A stretch of DNA of 16,468 bases from Bacillota bacterium (GCA_021849995.1 JAJZSC010000014.1:1-16468); one strand, 5' to 3'. Shown: positions 1 through 7,108, counted from the first letter of the stretch. Numbers and translations are program-made. Notes: generated by a model from the letters alone, not told the origin.

Positions 1-27
1 TTATCATTCTTAGTTTTCTTAATCTTT
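1..27 (+). repeat. 27-bp exact direct repeat, copy 1 (copy 2 at 197-223)
   Basis: The first 27 bases of the window are identical to 197-223, where they encode a membrane helix (LSFLVFLIF) of the permease. In copy 1 they lie in a different frame and introduce the TAA at 20-22. The match stops exactly after base 27 (A versus G next). It could be a local duplication, but its position at the very edge of the window makes a contig-end assembly artefact quite likely. Confidence 0.8.
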
Positions 28-829
28 ACCACTTATTATATACTTTCAAGGGGACACACATTTAATGTTACCTTTATATGCAATCGGGGTCCTGTTATCT
101 TTTACAATGACAGGCTTGGGTATGGCCCAACATACTTGGCACACGAAATCTAATACATGGAAGACAGATACAGCAATATTTCTATTTGGTGGACTTTTAT
201 CATTCTTAGTTTTCTTAATCTTTGTGGTCACTAAGTTTACTCAAGGTGCCTGGGTTGTTTTTATTGTTATGCCAATTCTAGTTTTATTTTTTAGATCAAT
301 TACTAAAATTTACAGATCTGAAGTTGAAAATCTTTCTATTTCTGATGAAGCAATTAAGGAGTTCCATGAAAATATAGAGCGTATAAAGCGTAGGAGAAGA
401 CATAACGATATATCGGAGTACCGGCAAAAAATCGTTGTCCCAGTTTACGACCTTAATATGATAGTACTTAAAACTCTAAAATACTCCTATTCTCTAACTC
501 CTTTGGTTGTGGCAGTGCATGTGGCCTCTGACCCCGAGCGGGAAAAGAAAATAGTTCGCCATTGGTCAGAGCATAAGATTGAAATTCCATTAGAAATAGT
601 TGAATCCCCTTATAGGGCTACTGTATATGATTTCCTCAAATACTTGGACAAATTAGAAGAGAGTGGACGCTTTGAAACTATAACTGTAACTATTCCTGAG
701 TATGTCCCAAATAAAATACACCATAATCTACTTCATAACCAAACAGGGCAGCTAATAAAGCTAATGCTTTTACTGAGGAAAAATATACTAGTGACGAGCG
801 TTCCCTATCATCCATCGGCTGAAACCTAA
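23..829 (+). CDS. APC-type amino acid permease, 3' part (5' end missing or broken)
   Basis: C-terminal portion of a large amino-acid/polyamine/cation-type permease. The segment FQGDTH...LPLYAIGVLLSF, reading from about base 44, matches the late transmembrane helices of this family as I remember it. A further membrane pair follows (about codons 38-75 counted from the ATG at 65). The last 150 residues are a soluble cytoplasmic domain (VVPVYDLN, AVHVASDP, ESPYRATVYDF, HNLLHNQTG, VPYHPS) typical of about 600-residue members. Full-length relatives begin roughly 350 residues earlier, so most of the protein lies outside the window. The ATG at 65 is an internal methionine, not a convincing start. The frame is closed upstream by TAA at 20-22, inside a 27-base stretch that duplicates 197-223, so the gene is either interrupted there or misassembled. 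The substrate is unknown. Confidence 0.75.
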   Translation, partial: SLPLIIYFQGDTHLMLPLYAIGVLLSFTMTGLGMAQHTWHTKSNTWKTDTAIFLFGGLLSFLVFLIFVVTKFTQGAWVVFIVMPILVLFFRSITKIYRSEVENLSISDEAIKEFHENIERIKRRRRHNDISEYRQKIVVPVYDLNMIVLKTLKYSYSLTPLVVAVHVASDPEREKKIVRHWSEHKIEIPLEIVESPYRATVYDFLKYLDKLEESGRFETITVTIPEYVPNKIHHNLLHNQTGQLIKLMLLLRKNILVTSVPYHPSAET

Positions 830-923
830 CCTTTAGACCACTGTCTGAGGAATTTTGGCAATAAGCTTTTGGTTAAATTACGAAAACCTGTGTACATTGG
901 TCTGCTCATACGGTCATTTGAGA

Positions 924-955
924 GGGGCGAGAAATTCGCTCCTGCTTTATTCTTT
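924..955 (+). terminator. possible terminator hairpin after the permease gene
   Basis: GGGGCGA (924-930) can pair with TCGCTCC (936-942) across a five-base loop, with one G-U pair. The T-rich but interrupted tract GCTTTATTCTTTTA follows. The rest of the gap 830-1125 is AT-rich and shows no gene or clear promoter. The tail is imperfect, so this is a weak call. Confidence 0.35.
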
Positions 956-1125
956 TATCTGGGTTAAAGAAGCTTAAAGAAAGTATTACTGAAAATTTAA
1001 ATTACGTAAATTAAAATTAACAAAAATTAAATGATTACAATAACTGAAAAAATCCTGAGTTATAACCATATTAAAATAGAGAAATGAAATAATAAATAAT
1101 GAAAGCAATGAGGGGATAAAGCTAT

Positions 1126-1866
1126 ATGGAGAAAAGTGCACAGAGGCAAAGAATCCGTAAGGCTCTTATACTAATTTCCTTTCTCTTCTTTCCAGTATCT
1201 TTGTACTATTTTTCCCCTGCGCTCATCATAGAGGGAGCGGCCAAGGGAATAGCAGTTGGCAGTTTTATCGTATTTTCTTTACAGTTGATTACCTCACTTC
1301 TTCTAGGTCGAGCCTTTTGTGGTTGGATGTGTCCTGGGGCAGGGTTACAGGAAGCTTGTTTTTCTATCAAGAATAAACACGTAAGGGAGAATAAGCTCAG
1401 GTTAATTAAGTATTTTATTTGGGTTCCCTGGATTTCCTTAATTGCCTGGCTAGCCATAAAAAAGGGTGGATTTAACTTAATTGAACCGTTATATGGTACT
1501 ACTAGCGGAATATCGTTATCAGATTTACAAAGCTTTATTATCTATTACATTGTTGTTGGGTTAATCACTCTGACCGCGTTTTTATTTGGGAAACGCGCTT
1601 TTTGTCACTATCTTTGTTGGATGGCTCCATTTATGGTTATTGGTCAGATAATACGTGAAAAGTTAAGGCTGCCGGGCCTTAGGTTGAAAGCAAATAGTCA
1701 TAATTGTTCAAGTTGCCAAAAGTGTAACAGTGTCTGTCCGATGAGTCTGAATGTTCATGGGATGGTTAAGAGTAACTCAATGAGTAATGTTGATTGCATA
1801 TTATGTGGTACTTGTATAGACTCCTGCTCAAACAAAGCTCTTTCGTATAGACTGTTCAGATACTAA
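1126..1866 (+). CDS. NapH/MauN-like membrane-bound 4Fe-4S protein (polyferredoxin)
   Basis: 246-residue integral membrane iron-sulfur protein, expected to pass electrons between a quinone pool or membrane donor and a partner enzyme. About four to five transmembrane helices are visible (about residues 13-33, 42-60, 93-110, 135-157). Two membrane-embedded cysteine motifs typical of the NapH/CcoG group occur at C65/C69 (AFCGWMCPG) and C160/C164 (AFCHYLCW). Two ferredoxin-type clusters lie near the C-terminus: C194, C197, C200, C204-P and C224, C227, C230, C234. The start ATG has an AGGGG site (1111-1115) ten bases upstream. It has no partner gene beside it, so the specific electron-transfer chain cannot be named. 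Nitrate reductase, methylamine dehydrogenase and reductive dehalogenase accessory proteins share this fold. The family is sure, the role unknown. Confidence 0.85.
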   Translation: MEKSAQRQRIRKALILISFLFFPVSLYYFSPALIIEGAAKGIAVGSFIVFSLQLITSLLLGRAFCGWMCPGAGLQEACFSIKNKHVRENKLRLIKYFIWVPWISLIAWLAIKKGGFNLIEPLYGTTSGISLSDLQSFIIYYIVVGLITLTAFLFGKRAFCHYLCWMAPFMVIGQIIREKLRLPGLRLKANSHNCSSCQKCNSVCPMSLNVHGMVKSNSMSNVDCILCGTCIDSCSNKALSYRLFRY

Positions 1867-1870
1867 AATA

Positions 1871-1892
1871 TAAAAGCCAGCTTTTGCTGGCC
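1871..1892 (-). terminator. hairpin terminator, best oriented for the minus-strand gene
   Basis: GCCAGC (1876-1881) pairs perfectly with GCTGGC (1886-1891) around a TTTT loop. Read on the minus strand, the hairpin directly follows the stop codon of the SanA-like gene (1893-1895) and is followed by TTTTATATTTT, a good U-tract. On the plus strand the trailing sequence is only moderately T-rich. It sits between two convergent genes and may serve both. Confidence 0.75.
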
Positions 1893-2573
1893 TTAATCTT
1901 TAGAGTACTTATCGTTTGTTAACCGCCCATCACCGGTAATCGGGATTGCTTCGCCCAAAAAGGTTGGTTCTGGCTTTAAAACATGGACGAAAAAGAAGTC
2001 TTTGTTTCTGGCTATCATTTCTCTGAATTCGTAATAGCGCATTCCCTTATAAGTAAAGTCTACTGAAGGAATACCATAGGCCTCGATTCCCATTTTACGG
2101 GCAATATATACGGCCCGCATCAAGTGATACTCTTGCGTTACAATGATTAATTTTTTGACTTCGAAAATATCCCTAGCCCGATAAATGCTTTCATACGTGC
2201 TAAAACCGGCATGATCCATAAAGATATCCTCGTTTTTGACCTGCTTATTCATTAAGTAGCTCTTCATGCTGTTTACTTCATCATAGTTCACACGACCATG
2301 GTCACCTGTTACAAGAATTTTGGGGGCTTTCTTTTTGGAATATAACTCTATCCCGGCATTTAAACGATCTTCAAGCATATTTGACGGTCTGCCATCAGGA
2401 TAGACATAGGCACCTAATACCATTACAGCGTCGGCTTCCGGTACATTTTCCATTGCATAAATATATTTTGAACCTATGCTTTTTACATAGCCGTCTATAC
2501 TTAAAATCGTAATTGATAAAACTAAAGTCAGGGAAATTAAAGATACCAGAGCTATCACTACTTTGCGTTTCAT
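1893..2573 (-). CDS. SanA/YdcF-family (DUF218) membrane-anchored protein
   Basis: 226-residue protein with an N-terminal transmembrane anchor (about residues 5-27) and an extracytoplasmic DUF218 domain. Family landmarks are ADAVMVLGAYVYPDG, the LEDRLNAGIELY helix, ILVTGDHGR, the EVNSM segment, GFSTYES, LIIVTQEYHLMRAVYIAR and YGIPS. E. coli relatives are SanA, which affects vancomycin exclusion at high temperature, and ElyC, which is linked to envelope polysaccharide; the biochemical activity is not settled. The chosen ATG has AAAGGACG a suitable distance upstream on the minus strand. The gene stands alone, convergent with the Fe-S gene and divergent from yqeG. Length fits the SanA subgroup. 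The family is confident; the link to cell-envelope integrity is by homology only. Confidence 0.85.
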   Translation of the reverse strand: MKRKVVIALVSLISLTLVLSITILSIDGYVKSIGSKYIYAMENVPEADAVMVLGAYVYPDGRPSNMLEDRLNAGIELYSKKKAPKILVTGDHGRVNYDEVNSMKSYLMNKQVKNEDIFMDHAGFSTYESIYRARDIFEVKKLIIVTQEYHLMRAVYIARKMGIEAYGIPSVDFTYKGMRYYEFREMIARNKDFFFVHVLKPEPTFLGEAIPITGDGRLTNDKYSKD

Positions 2574-2624
2574 AAGCCACGTCCTTTTTTCATTTTAGAA
2601 AGTGTCTTTTTAAGATCTTCGTAT

Positions 2625-2647
2625 GCCCAAAGGCTCAGCGTCGGCCA
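2625..2647 (+). repeat. short GC-rich repeat, unit 1
   Basis: The unit contains GGCTCAGCGTCGGCCA. It shares the exact 10-mer GCGTCGGCCA, plus most of its left flank, with unit 3 (3779-3800), and shares GCTCAGCG-C-GCCA with unit 2 (2720-2734). It lies in AT-rich intergenic DNA. It could be a member of a REP-like dispersed family, but only three copies are visible here. Confidence 0.5.
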
Positions 2648-2719
2648 GAAAATTCTTTAGCATATCTGAAAGTATATCTTTCAGCGTGCAAAACTATCTA
2701 GACGGCCGCAGCGCCAATT

Positions 2720-2734
2720 GCTCAGCGCCAGCCA
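2720..2734 (+). repeat. short GC-rich repeat, unit 2
   Basis: GCTCAGCGCCAGCCA differs from the core of unit 1 at two positions. It is preceded by another GCAGCGCC (2708-2715). Downstream, AATTCTTTATGCTA (from 2757) resembles AATTCTTTAGCATA after unit 1, which suggests degenerate tandem copies of a longer element. Confidence 0.45.
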
Positions 2735-2897
2735 AGATCTTTTCATTTCCGTAGCAATTCTTTATGCTAACATTATATATAATTAATAAGCGGGATTGAA
2801 CTCCCAATTGTATCCTGTCCTGACCTGCTTTAATTCCTAAAGTTGAAGCATTAACTTCAAGATCAAGTTTCCAATCGGCACAAAGGGTTAAATCGCC

Positions 2898-2926
2898 TTG
2901 CCCAGATTTTGTCTCTAATGTATAAT
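2898..2926 (+). promoter_or_regulatory. sigma-A-type promoter of yqeG
   Basis: TTGCCC (2898-2903) and a perfect TATAAT (2921-2926) are separated by 17 bases, with TG directly before the -10. The predicted start of transcription is near 2933, about 35 bases before the yqeG ATG. Confidence 0.65.
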
Positions 2927-2967
2927 AAGATAATTATCAGAAGTTATATTTCTCTCGGGAGGATCCA

Positions 2968-3498
2968 ATGTTTGAATTGTTTCGCCCTTCATTTCAGGCA
3001 AAGTCCCTTGATTGCATTCCAGTAAATAAATTAGTTACGGACGGGATTAAGGGGTTAATAATTGATCTTGATAACACTATGACACCTTGGAATGACCTAG
3101 AGGTAGGACCTAAGGTTTCACGCTGGTTTCAAGACGTTCAAGCAGCCGGAATCAAGGTTTGTATTGTATCTAACAACAAACATAAAAAGCGGGTAGCTGT
3201 TGTGGCCGAACATCTAGGTATCCCTTTTGTATTCCGGGCAACTAAACCACGCAGGCGCGCGTTCCGGTCTGGGATGGAAATACTCGGAACAGGTTTAAGT
3301 GATACGGCTGTCATTGGTGATCAGTTGTTTACCGATATATTAGGTGGGAATCGACTGGGGCTGTATACTATACTTGTTCTTCCGATCAGTGACCGCGAAT
3401 TTATCGGAACGAAATTTTTGCGTCAAATGGAAAAGGTATTAGTATGGCTAATGAAGCATATGTCTTCAACCAAACGAACTAGCCCAAAATACAGGTAA
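2968..3498 (+). CDS. yqeG: YqeG-family HAD phosphatase (subfamily IIIA)
   Basis: 176-residue haloacid-dehalogenase-type hydrolase, predicted to remove phosphate from a small molecule. Motif I is IIDLDNTMT with nucleophile D33 and acid D35, motif II is CIVSNN, motif III is the Lys of RATKPRRRAF, and motif IV is GDQLFTDILGGN. The length matches YqeG. The start is set by GGGAGGA (2957-2963) just before the ATG. In Bacillus subtilis yqeG lies close to the shikimate dehydrogenase gene, and here it is followed by an aroE relic, so the linkage looks old. It has its own promoter and a terminator after it, so it is probably transcribed mostly alone. The physiological substrate is unknown. Confidence 0.9.
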   Translation: MFELFRPSFQAKSLDCIPVNKLVTDGIKGLIIDLDNTMTPWNDLEVGPKVSRWFQDVQAAGIKVCIVSNNKHKKRVAVVAEHLGIPFVFRATKPRRRAFRSGMEILGTGLSDTAVIGDQLFTDILGGNRLGLYTILVLPISDREFIGTKFLRQMEKVLVWLMKHMSSTKRTSPKYR

Positions 3499-3536
3499 TT
3501 GAGCTTATTTCGTTTTGCTGAAGGTAAAAACAAAGG

Positions 3537-3562
3537 ACGGAATGGTACACCATTCCGTTTTT
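3537..3562 (+). terminator. intrinsic terminator after yqeG
   Basis: ACGGAATGG (3537-3545) pairs perfectly with CCATTCCGT (3550-3558), closing a four-base loop, and is followed by TTTTT (3558-3562). It separates yqeG from the shikimate genes, although read-through is possible because no strong promoter is obvious before aroC. Confidence 0.85.
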
Positions 3563-3604
3563 CTGCAGGGTTATTTGAAAAATCTTATTGGGGGAGAAAC
3601 AATT

Positions 3605-3760
3605 ATGGAAAGACATTTTGCCGTAATCGGAGATCCAATTTACCATTCGTTGTCGGGCATGCTTTTACATCAGGGTGCTTTGGCCTGGGAGTTCTGGTTT
3701 GGCAGGCAGGCGCCCCTGGAAATAATGGAAAAAGCACTGCGTCGGGCTATTTATGGTTAA
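3605..3760 (+). pseudogene. internally deleted aroE (shikimate dehydrogenase) relic
   Basis: A 51-codon frame keeps only the two ends of shikimate dehydrogenase. Residues 1-17 (MERHFAVIGDPIYHSLS) match the substrate-binding N-terminus of the intact AroE at 7220 (MENYFAVIGDPIAHSLS). The next residue begins the C-terminal helix: GMLLHQGALAWEFWFG aligns with PMFLFQGVLAWEFWLG, and RQAPLEIMEKALRRA with GKAPVEQMWAAL. About 220 residues are lost in frame, including the catalytic Lys and Asp and the NADP-binding fold, so it cannot be an active dehydrogenase. It keeps a GGGGGAG ribosome site and an ATG. It is diverged from the intact copy, so it is an old paralogue or the ancestral aroE rather than a recent duplicate. 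Its TAA overlaps the start of the pseudopilin gene. Confidence 0.85.
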
Positions 3761-4226
3761 TTTGTATAATGAGCCAAGGCCCAAGGCTTGGCGTCGGCCA
3801 AATGGCCTTTATTCGGAGTTTGGGTTGACCCTGATCGAAGTTTTGTTGGCTTTGACTATTCTGGCTGGGGCAGGTTTTTTACTCATGGTTAAACTTCCAG
3901 TTTATACAGGAAGACAGGCCTTGGATACCTCTGCAACTCAGTTATTGCAAGAGTTAAGGGATGCGCGGCAAGCGGCCTTGTCGGAAAATACCTGGTATCA
4001 GGTCAAGTTTTACTTTACTGGAGGGTATTATCGAATTTATCGTCAAGGTACAAAGATAAAAGATATTACCTTACCAAATGGTGTGATACTCTTAAACCAA
4101 CCACCTGATTTGATTTTTAATGCTGCCGGTGCTCCAAATAACGGATTAACAGTTCTTCTGGGAAGTGGTAGTATACAAAGGAAGGTTATTGTAGCACCGG
4201 TAACGGGACGGATCAGGGAAGAATAG
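3753..4226 (+). CDS. type IV pseudopilin (GspH/prepilin-like)
   Basis: 157-residue protein with a class-III signal. After a 24-residue leader, cleavage is expected between G24 and L25 in EFG-LTLIEVLLALTIL, with the conserved Glu at mature position 5, followed by the hydrophobic helix (about residues 25-45). The C-terminal part (DTSATQLLQELRDARQAALSE...WYQVKF) has the GspH-like pattern of minor pilins of type II secretion or type IV pilus/competence systems. It would need a prepilin peptidase encoded elsewhere. The ATG lies in ATGGTTAA, overlapping the stop of the aroE relic, and has no good ribosome site, so translation may be coupled to the relic. The leader is unusually long and basic (PRPKAWRRPNG) and is encoded by a GC-rich repeat unit. 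No other pilus gene is nearby. Confidence 0.75.
   Translation: MVNLYNEPRPKAWRRPNGLYSEFGLTLIEVLLALTILAGAGFLLMVKLPVYTGRQALDTSATQLLQELRDARQAALSENTWYQVKFYFTGGYYRIYRQGTKIKDITLPNGVILLNQPPDLIFNAAGAPNNGLTVLLGSGSIQRKVIVAPVTGRIREE
3779..3800 (+). repeat. short GC-rich repeat, unit 3, inside the pseudopilin leader
   Basis: It resembles unit 1: GCCCAA-GGCT then GCGTCGGCCA, the last ten bases exact. It encodes residues PKAWRRP of the pseudopilin leader. It overlaps a small inverted repeat GGCCA-AA-TGGCC (3796-3807), which the intergenic copies lack. Confidence 0.5.
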
Positions 4227-4258
4227 CAGCAGGTTTACAGAAAGAGAGGTAGGATGGT

Positions 4259-5407
4259 ATGCGTTATTTAACAGCAGGGGAGTCGCACGGTCCAAAATTA
4301 GTTGGGATAATCGAGGGATTGCCAGCAGGGTTTAAAGTGTCCAAGGAAGTGATCGATCAAGCTCTGGCTCTTCGCCAAAAAGGCCCGGGCCGCGGGGGAA
4401 GAATGACTATCGAAAAGGATCAAGTGAATATCCTCTCTGGGATGAGGGGTGGAAAAACTACCGGTGCACCATTGGCAATGGAAATTGAGAACCGCGACTG
4501 GGAAAACTGGGAAAGAATTATGACTTGGCGAGAGGATGCTGATCTTGAAAGCAAGAAAGTGTTGGCACCACGGCCAGGGCATGCGGATCTGGTTGGTTCA
4601 TTAAAATATAGGACTGAAGTAAGAAATATTTTAGAACGGGCCAGCGCCAGGGAGACGGCAATGCGAGTCGCCATTGGCAATATTGCCAGACAAATCCTTG
4701 CTCAACTTGACATTACTGTTCGTGGGCGGGTATTAGCAGTTGGGGGAGTTAAGGCAACAACCTCTGAGGAACAAAGTTATTGGGATAAGGTGGAATGTTC
4801 TCCTTGGAGGGTTGGAGATAACGAGTCTGAAGGAAAATTTAATGCTAAACTAAATGAAGCACGTAGTCAGGGTGAGTCACTGGGAGGTATAATAGAGATT
4901 CAAGTAATAAATGTTCCTGCAGGGTTAGGTTCACATGTCCAATGGGATCGTAAACTGGATGGAAGGCTTGCCCAATCAGTGTTATCAGTTCAAGCCATAA
5001 AAGGTGTGGAGTTTGGCTTAGGTTTTGAAGCCGGAGCTAGGGTCGGTTCGTTAGTACATGATCCAATTTTGTACTCAACTGAGAGCGGTTATTATCGAGC
5101 TTCTAATAATGCCGGTGGGATAGAGGGTGGAATGACTAATGGCGAACCAGTCGTCATACGGGCTGTCATGAAACCGATTCCAACCCTGTATAACCCATTG
5201 CAAACTGTTCAAATAGAAACGAAAGAAACAGTATATGCAAGTATAGAACGTTCAGATATCTGTGCAGTACCGGCAGCAACTATTGTACTTGAACATGTTA
5301 TTGCCTGGGTAATTGCTGAGGCAGTTTTAGACAAATTTCCGGTCGATACCTTTGAGGAACTTTTGGTGGCTTGGCAGGATTATAAAGATTACTTACTTAA
5401 AGAATAA
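4259..5407 (+). CDS. aroC: chorismate synthase
   Basis: 382-residue chorismate synthase: converts 5-enolpyruvylshikimate-3-phosphate to chorismate and phosphate with reduced FMN, the last step of the shikimate pathway, in the cytoplasm. Family signatures are present: GESHGP (residues 7-12), PGRGGRM, RPGHADL, RASARETAMRVA, and GGIEGGMTNGEPV late in the protein. Length is usual for the bacterial enzyme. The start has GAGAGGTAGGA directly upstream. It follows the pseudopilin by 32 bases and precedes aroK by 29, consistent with one transcript for aroC-aroK-aroB. Nothing looks damaged. Confidence 0.97.
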   Translation: MRYLTAGESHGPKLVGIIEGLPAGFKVSKEVIDQALALRQKGPGRGGRMTIEKDQVNILSGMRGGKTTGAPLAMEIENRDWENWERIMTWREDADLESKKVLAPRPGHADLVGSLKYRTEVRNILERASARETAMRVAIGNIARQILAQLDITVRGRVLAVGGVKATTSEEQSYWDKVECSPWRVGDNESEGKFNAKLNEARSQGESLGGIIEIQVINVPAGLGSHVQWDRKLDGRLAQSVLSVQAIKGVEFGLGFEAGARVGSLVHDPILYSTESGYYRASNNAGGIEGGMTNGEPVVIRAVMKPIPTLYNPLQTVQIETKETVYASIERSDICAVPAATIVLEHVIAWVIAEAVLDKFPVDTFEELLVAWQDYKDYLLKE

Positions 5408-5436
5408 CTGTACGGTAGGTTAACGGCGGGTGGATT

Positions 5437-5985
5437 ATGACAATAAACAAAAACATAATTTTAATAGGTTTTATTGGAAGTGGCAAAAGTACAGTTGGGA
5501 AACGCCTTTCAAAAGTTCTTGGTTGGGAGTTTATAGACACAGATTGGGAAGTCGAGGAGATAACCGGTCTTGACATACCTGGAATTTTTAAACGTCATGG
5601 AGAAACACGCTTTCGTTCAGAAGAGGTGCTGGTTGTCAAAAAGATAGTGAGTAAAACTAAGGTTGTAATTGCAACAGGGGGAGGTACGGTGGTTAATCAG
5701 GAGAGCTGGGAAGCGTTGGCCCAAACCGGGGTGATGATTCATCTTTATGCCCCTGTCGATGTTATTCTTGATAGAGTAGGCCATAAAAAAGACCGTCCTC
5801 TGTTAAAAAAAGATCTTGAAGAGGTAAAAAATCTGTGGCTACGCCGTCAGGTTATTTACCAGAAGGCAGATTATACTGTTGATACTTCGGATAAAAACAT
5901 AGATCAAGTTGTAGCGGCTGTTTTAGCTTTGGTTGAAGAAGGGAAGTGTCTGGATGCGCTGGCAGAAGATAGAGGTAGCTTCTAG
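5437..5985 (+). CDS. aroK: shikimate kinase
   Basis: 182-residue shikimate kinase, phosphorylating shikimate at the 3-hydroxyl with ATP. The Walker A loop is GFIGSGKST (residues 11-19). DTD at 34-36 supplies the magnesium- and shikimate-binding acids, F-R-SEE follows (HGETRFRSEE), GGG (81-83) is the shikimate-binding loop, and DRPLL is the lid region with its arginine. The ribosome site GCGGGTGGA lies just before the ATG. The 3' end overlaps the start of aroB by about 32 bases, indicating coupled translation. Length is slightly above the common 170-175 residues. Confidence 0.95.
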   Translation: MTINKNIILIGFIGSGKSTVGKRLSKVLGWEFIDTDWEVEEITGLDIPGIFKRHGETRFRSEEVLVVKKIVSKTKVVIATGGGTVVNQESWEALAQTGVMIHLYAPVDVILDRVGHKKDRPLLKKDLEEVKNLWLRRQVIYQKADYTVDTSDKNIDQVVAAVLALVEEGKCLDALAEDRGSF

Positions 5986-7039
5986 CAAGTCATATCCGAT
6001 TTGTTTGGGAGCATCGCTGGAGGAGTTGGGACAATATCTTGAGCAGAGGGTTGAAACCAATGCTCATATTATTGTAATAAGTAATCCTGTAGTTTCTGAG
6101 TATTATGCTGAAAAAGTCATGAGCGGACTAACTAATTTCCAGGCAGACCAAATTATCGTCCCTGCCGGGGAAGAAGAAAAATCCCTTCAACGTTTAGAAT
6201 GGATTACCGGCGAAGCATTAAAACTTGGTGCTGATCGTAAAACTTTGGTATTAGCTTTAGGAGGAGGAGTTATTGGAGACCTGGCCGGATTTTTTGCCAG
6301 TATTTTTATGCGTGGGATTCGCCTGATCCAGATACCTACCACCCTTTTAGCCCAAGTAGACAGTAGTATCGGAGGAAAAGTTGCGGTAAATCATCCTGGG
6401 GGTAAAAACTTAATCGGAGCGTTCTATCCACCGTTAGCGGTTTGGACTGATTTTTCAACCCTTCAGACTTTACCTTGGAAAGAGGTCCTGGATGGCTTGG
6501 CAGAGACTATTAAACATGCATTAATCGCCGATCGGGAGCTTTTTGAATTTATCCAGTCCCATCAGAAGCAAATTATAGAAAGAGATACAGCTACCTTTAA
6601 AGAGATGACGTCCAGATCACTCATGGTTAAGGTCCGAATAGTTTCAGAGGATGAAAAAGAAGAAGGCAAGAGGATGCTTTTAAACTTTGGGCATAGTTTT
6701 GGTCATGCCCTTGAGACAGAGCTGGCTTATCGTGGAATCACTCATGGTCAGGGAGTAAGTATCGGCATGGTAGCTGCAGCTAATCTTGCTAAGGCAAGAG
6801 GGATTATAAGCAGTGCAGAAGTTGACAAGCTCATCAACTTGCTTGAAAGCTTTGGTCTCCCGACTTCTATCGATAAAGATAAAGATCATCAGAAACTTGT
6901 AACTAATATGCAGGCAGACAAGAAAAACAGAGGCGGTCAAAAAATATTGATTTTGCCAAAAGGACTTGGTCAGGCGGTTATCTGTAAGGATTGTTCTGAC
7001 GAGGAGATTGTCGAAGCCTGGATGGCCATTACAAAGTAA
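5954..7039 (+). CDS. aroB: 3-dehydroquinate synthase
   Basis: 361-residue enzyme that cyclises DAHP to 3-dehydroquinate using NAD and a divalent metal, the second step of the shikimate pathway. Clear family motifs: GGGVIGDLAGF from residue 103, IPTTLLAQVDSSIGGK, NHPGGKNLIGAFYPP, NFGHSFGHALE and HGQGVSIGM, which include the metal-binding His residues. I chose ATG 5954 because GAAGGGAAG precedes it and the protein then starts close to the usual N-terminus. A TTG seven codons upstream (5933) is in frame but less likely. It is the last gene of the aroC-aroK-aroB group. Confidence 0.95.
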   Translation: MRWQKIEVASSKSYPICLGASLEELGQYLEQRVETNAHIIVISNPVVSEYYAEKVMSGLTNFQADQIIVPAGEEEKSLQRLEWITGEALKLGADRKTLVLALGGGVIGDLAGFFASIFMRGIRLIQIPTTLLAQVDSSIGGKVAVNHPGGKNLIGAFYPPLAVWTDFSTLQTLPWKEVLDGLAETIKHALIADRELFEFIQSHQKQIIERDTATFKEMTSRSLMVKVRIVSEDEKEEGKRMLLNFGHSFGHALETELAYRGITHGQGVSIGMVAAANLAKARGIISSAEVDKLINLLESFGLPTSIDKDKDHQKLVTNMQADKKNRGGQKILILPKGLGQAVICKDCSDEEIVEAWMAITK

Positions 7040-7078
7040 ACAATAATCAGGAAAAAGCATGGCCAAGAGTCAAAAATC

Positions 7079-7108
7079 TTGCACATTTTAAGTTTAATAG
7101 AGTATAAT
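7079..7108 (+). promoter_or_regulatory. tentative promoter for aroE
   Basis: A perfect TATAAT (7103-7108) lies in the aroB-aroE gap, with a poor -35 match TTGCAC (7079-7084) at 18 bases. The 180-base gap before aroE suggests a separate start of transcription, but the -35 is weak. Confidence 0.4.

Larger units (their letters stand above)
2574..2967. other. 394-base intergenic region between the divergent SanA-like gene and yqeG
   Basis: No open reading frame here looks like a gene. The half nearest the SanA-like gene carries two related GC-rich units (2625-2647 and 2720-2734), each followed by a version of AATTCTTTA-GC. Between them is a perfect small hairpin CTGAAAG-TATAT-CTTTCAG (2666-2684), not followed by a T-tract. 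The far end carries the yqeG promoter. The contrast between GC-rich units and AT-rich surroundings suggests remnants of a short dispersed repeat. Confidence 0.6.

Noticed and set aside
3499..3828. 109-residue open frame overlapping the yqeG terminator, aroE relic and pseudopilin start
   Set aside because: Its translation resembles nothing known, it runs through a terminator hairpin, and another frame there has clear AroE similarity.
4350..4359. TGATCGATCA, resembling the operator core
   Set aside because: It lies inside the aroC coding sequence (codons for VIDQ), differs at the outer bases and is not near a promoter.
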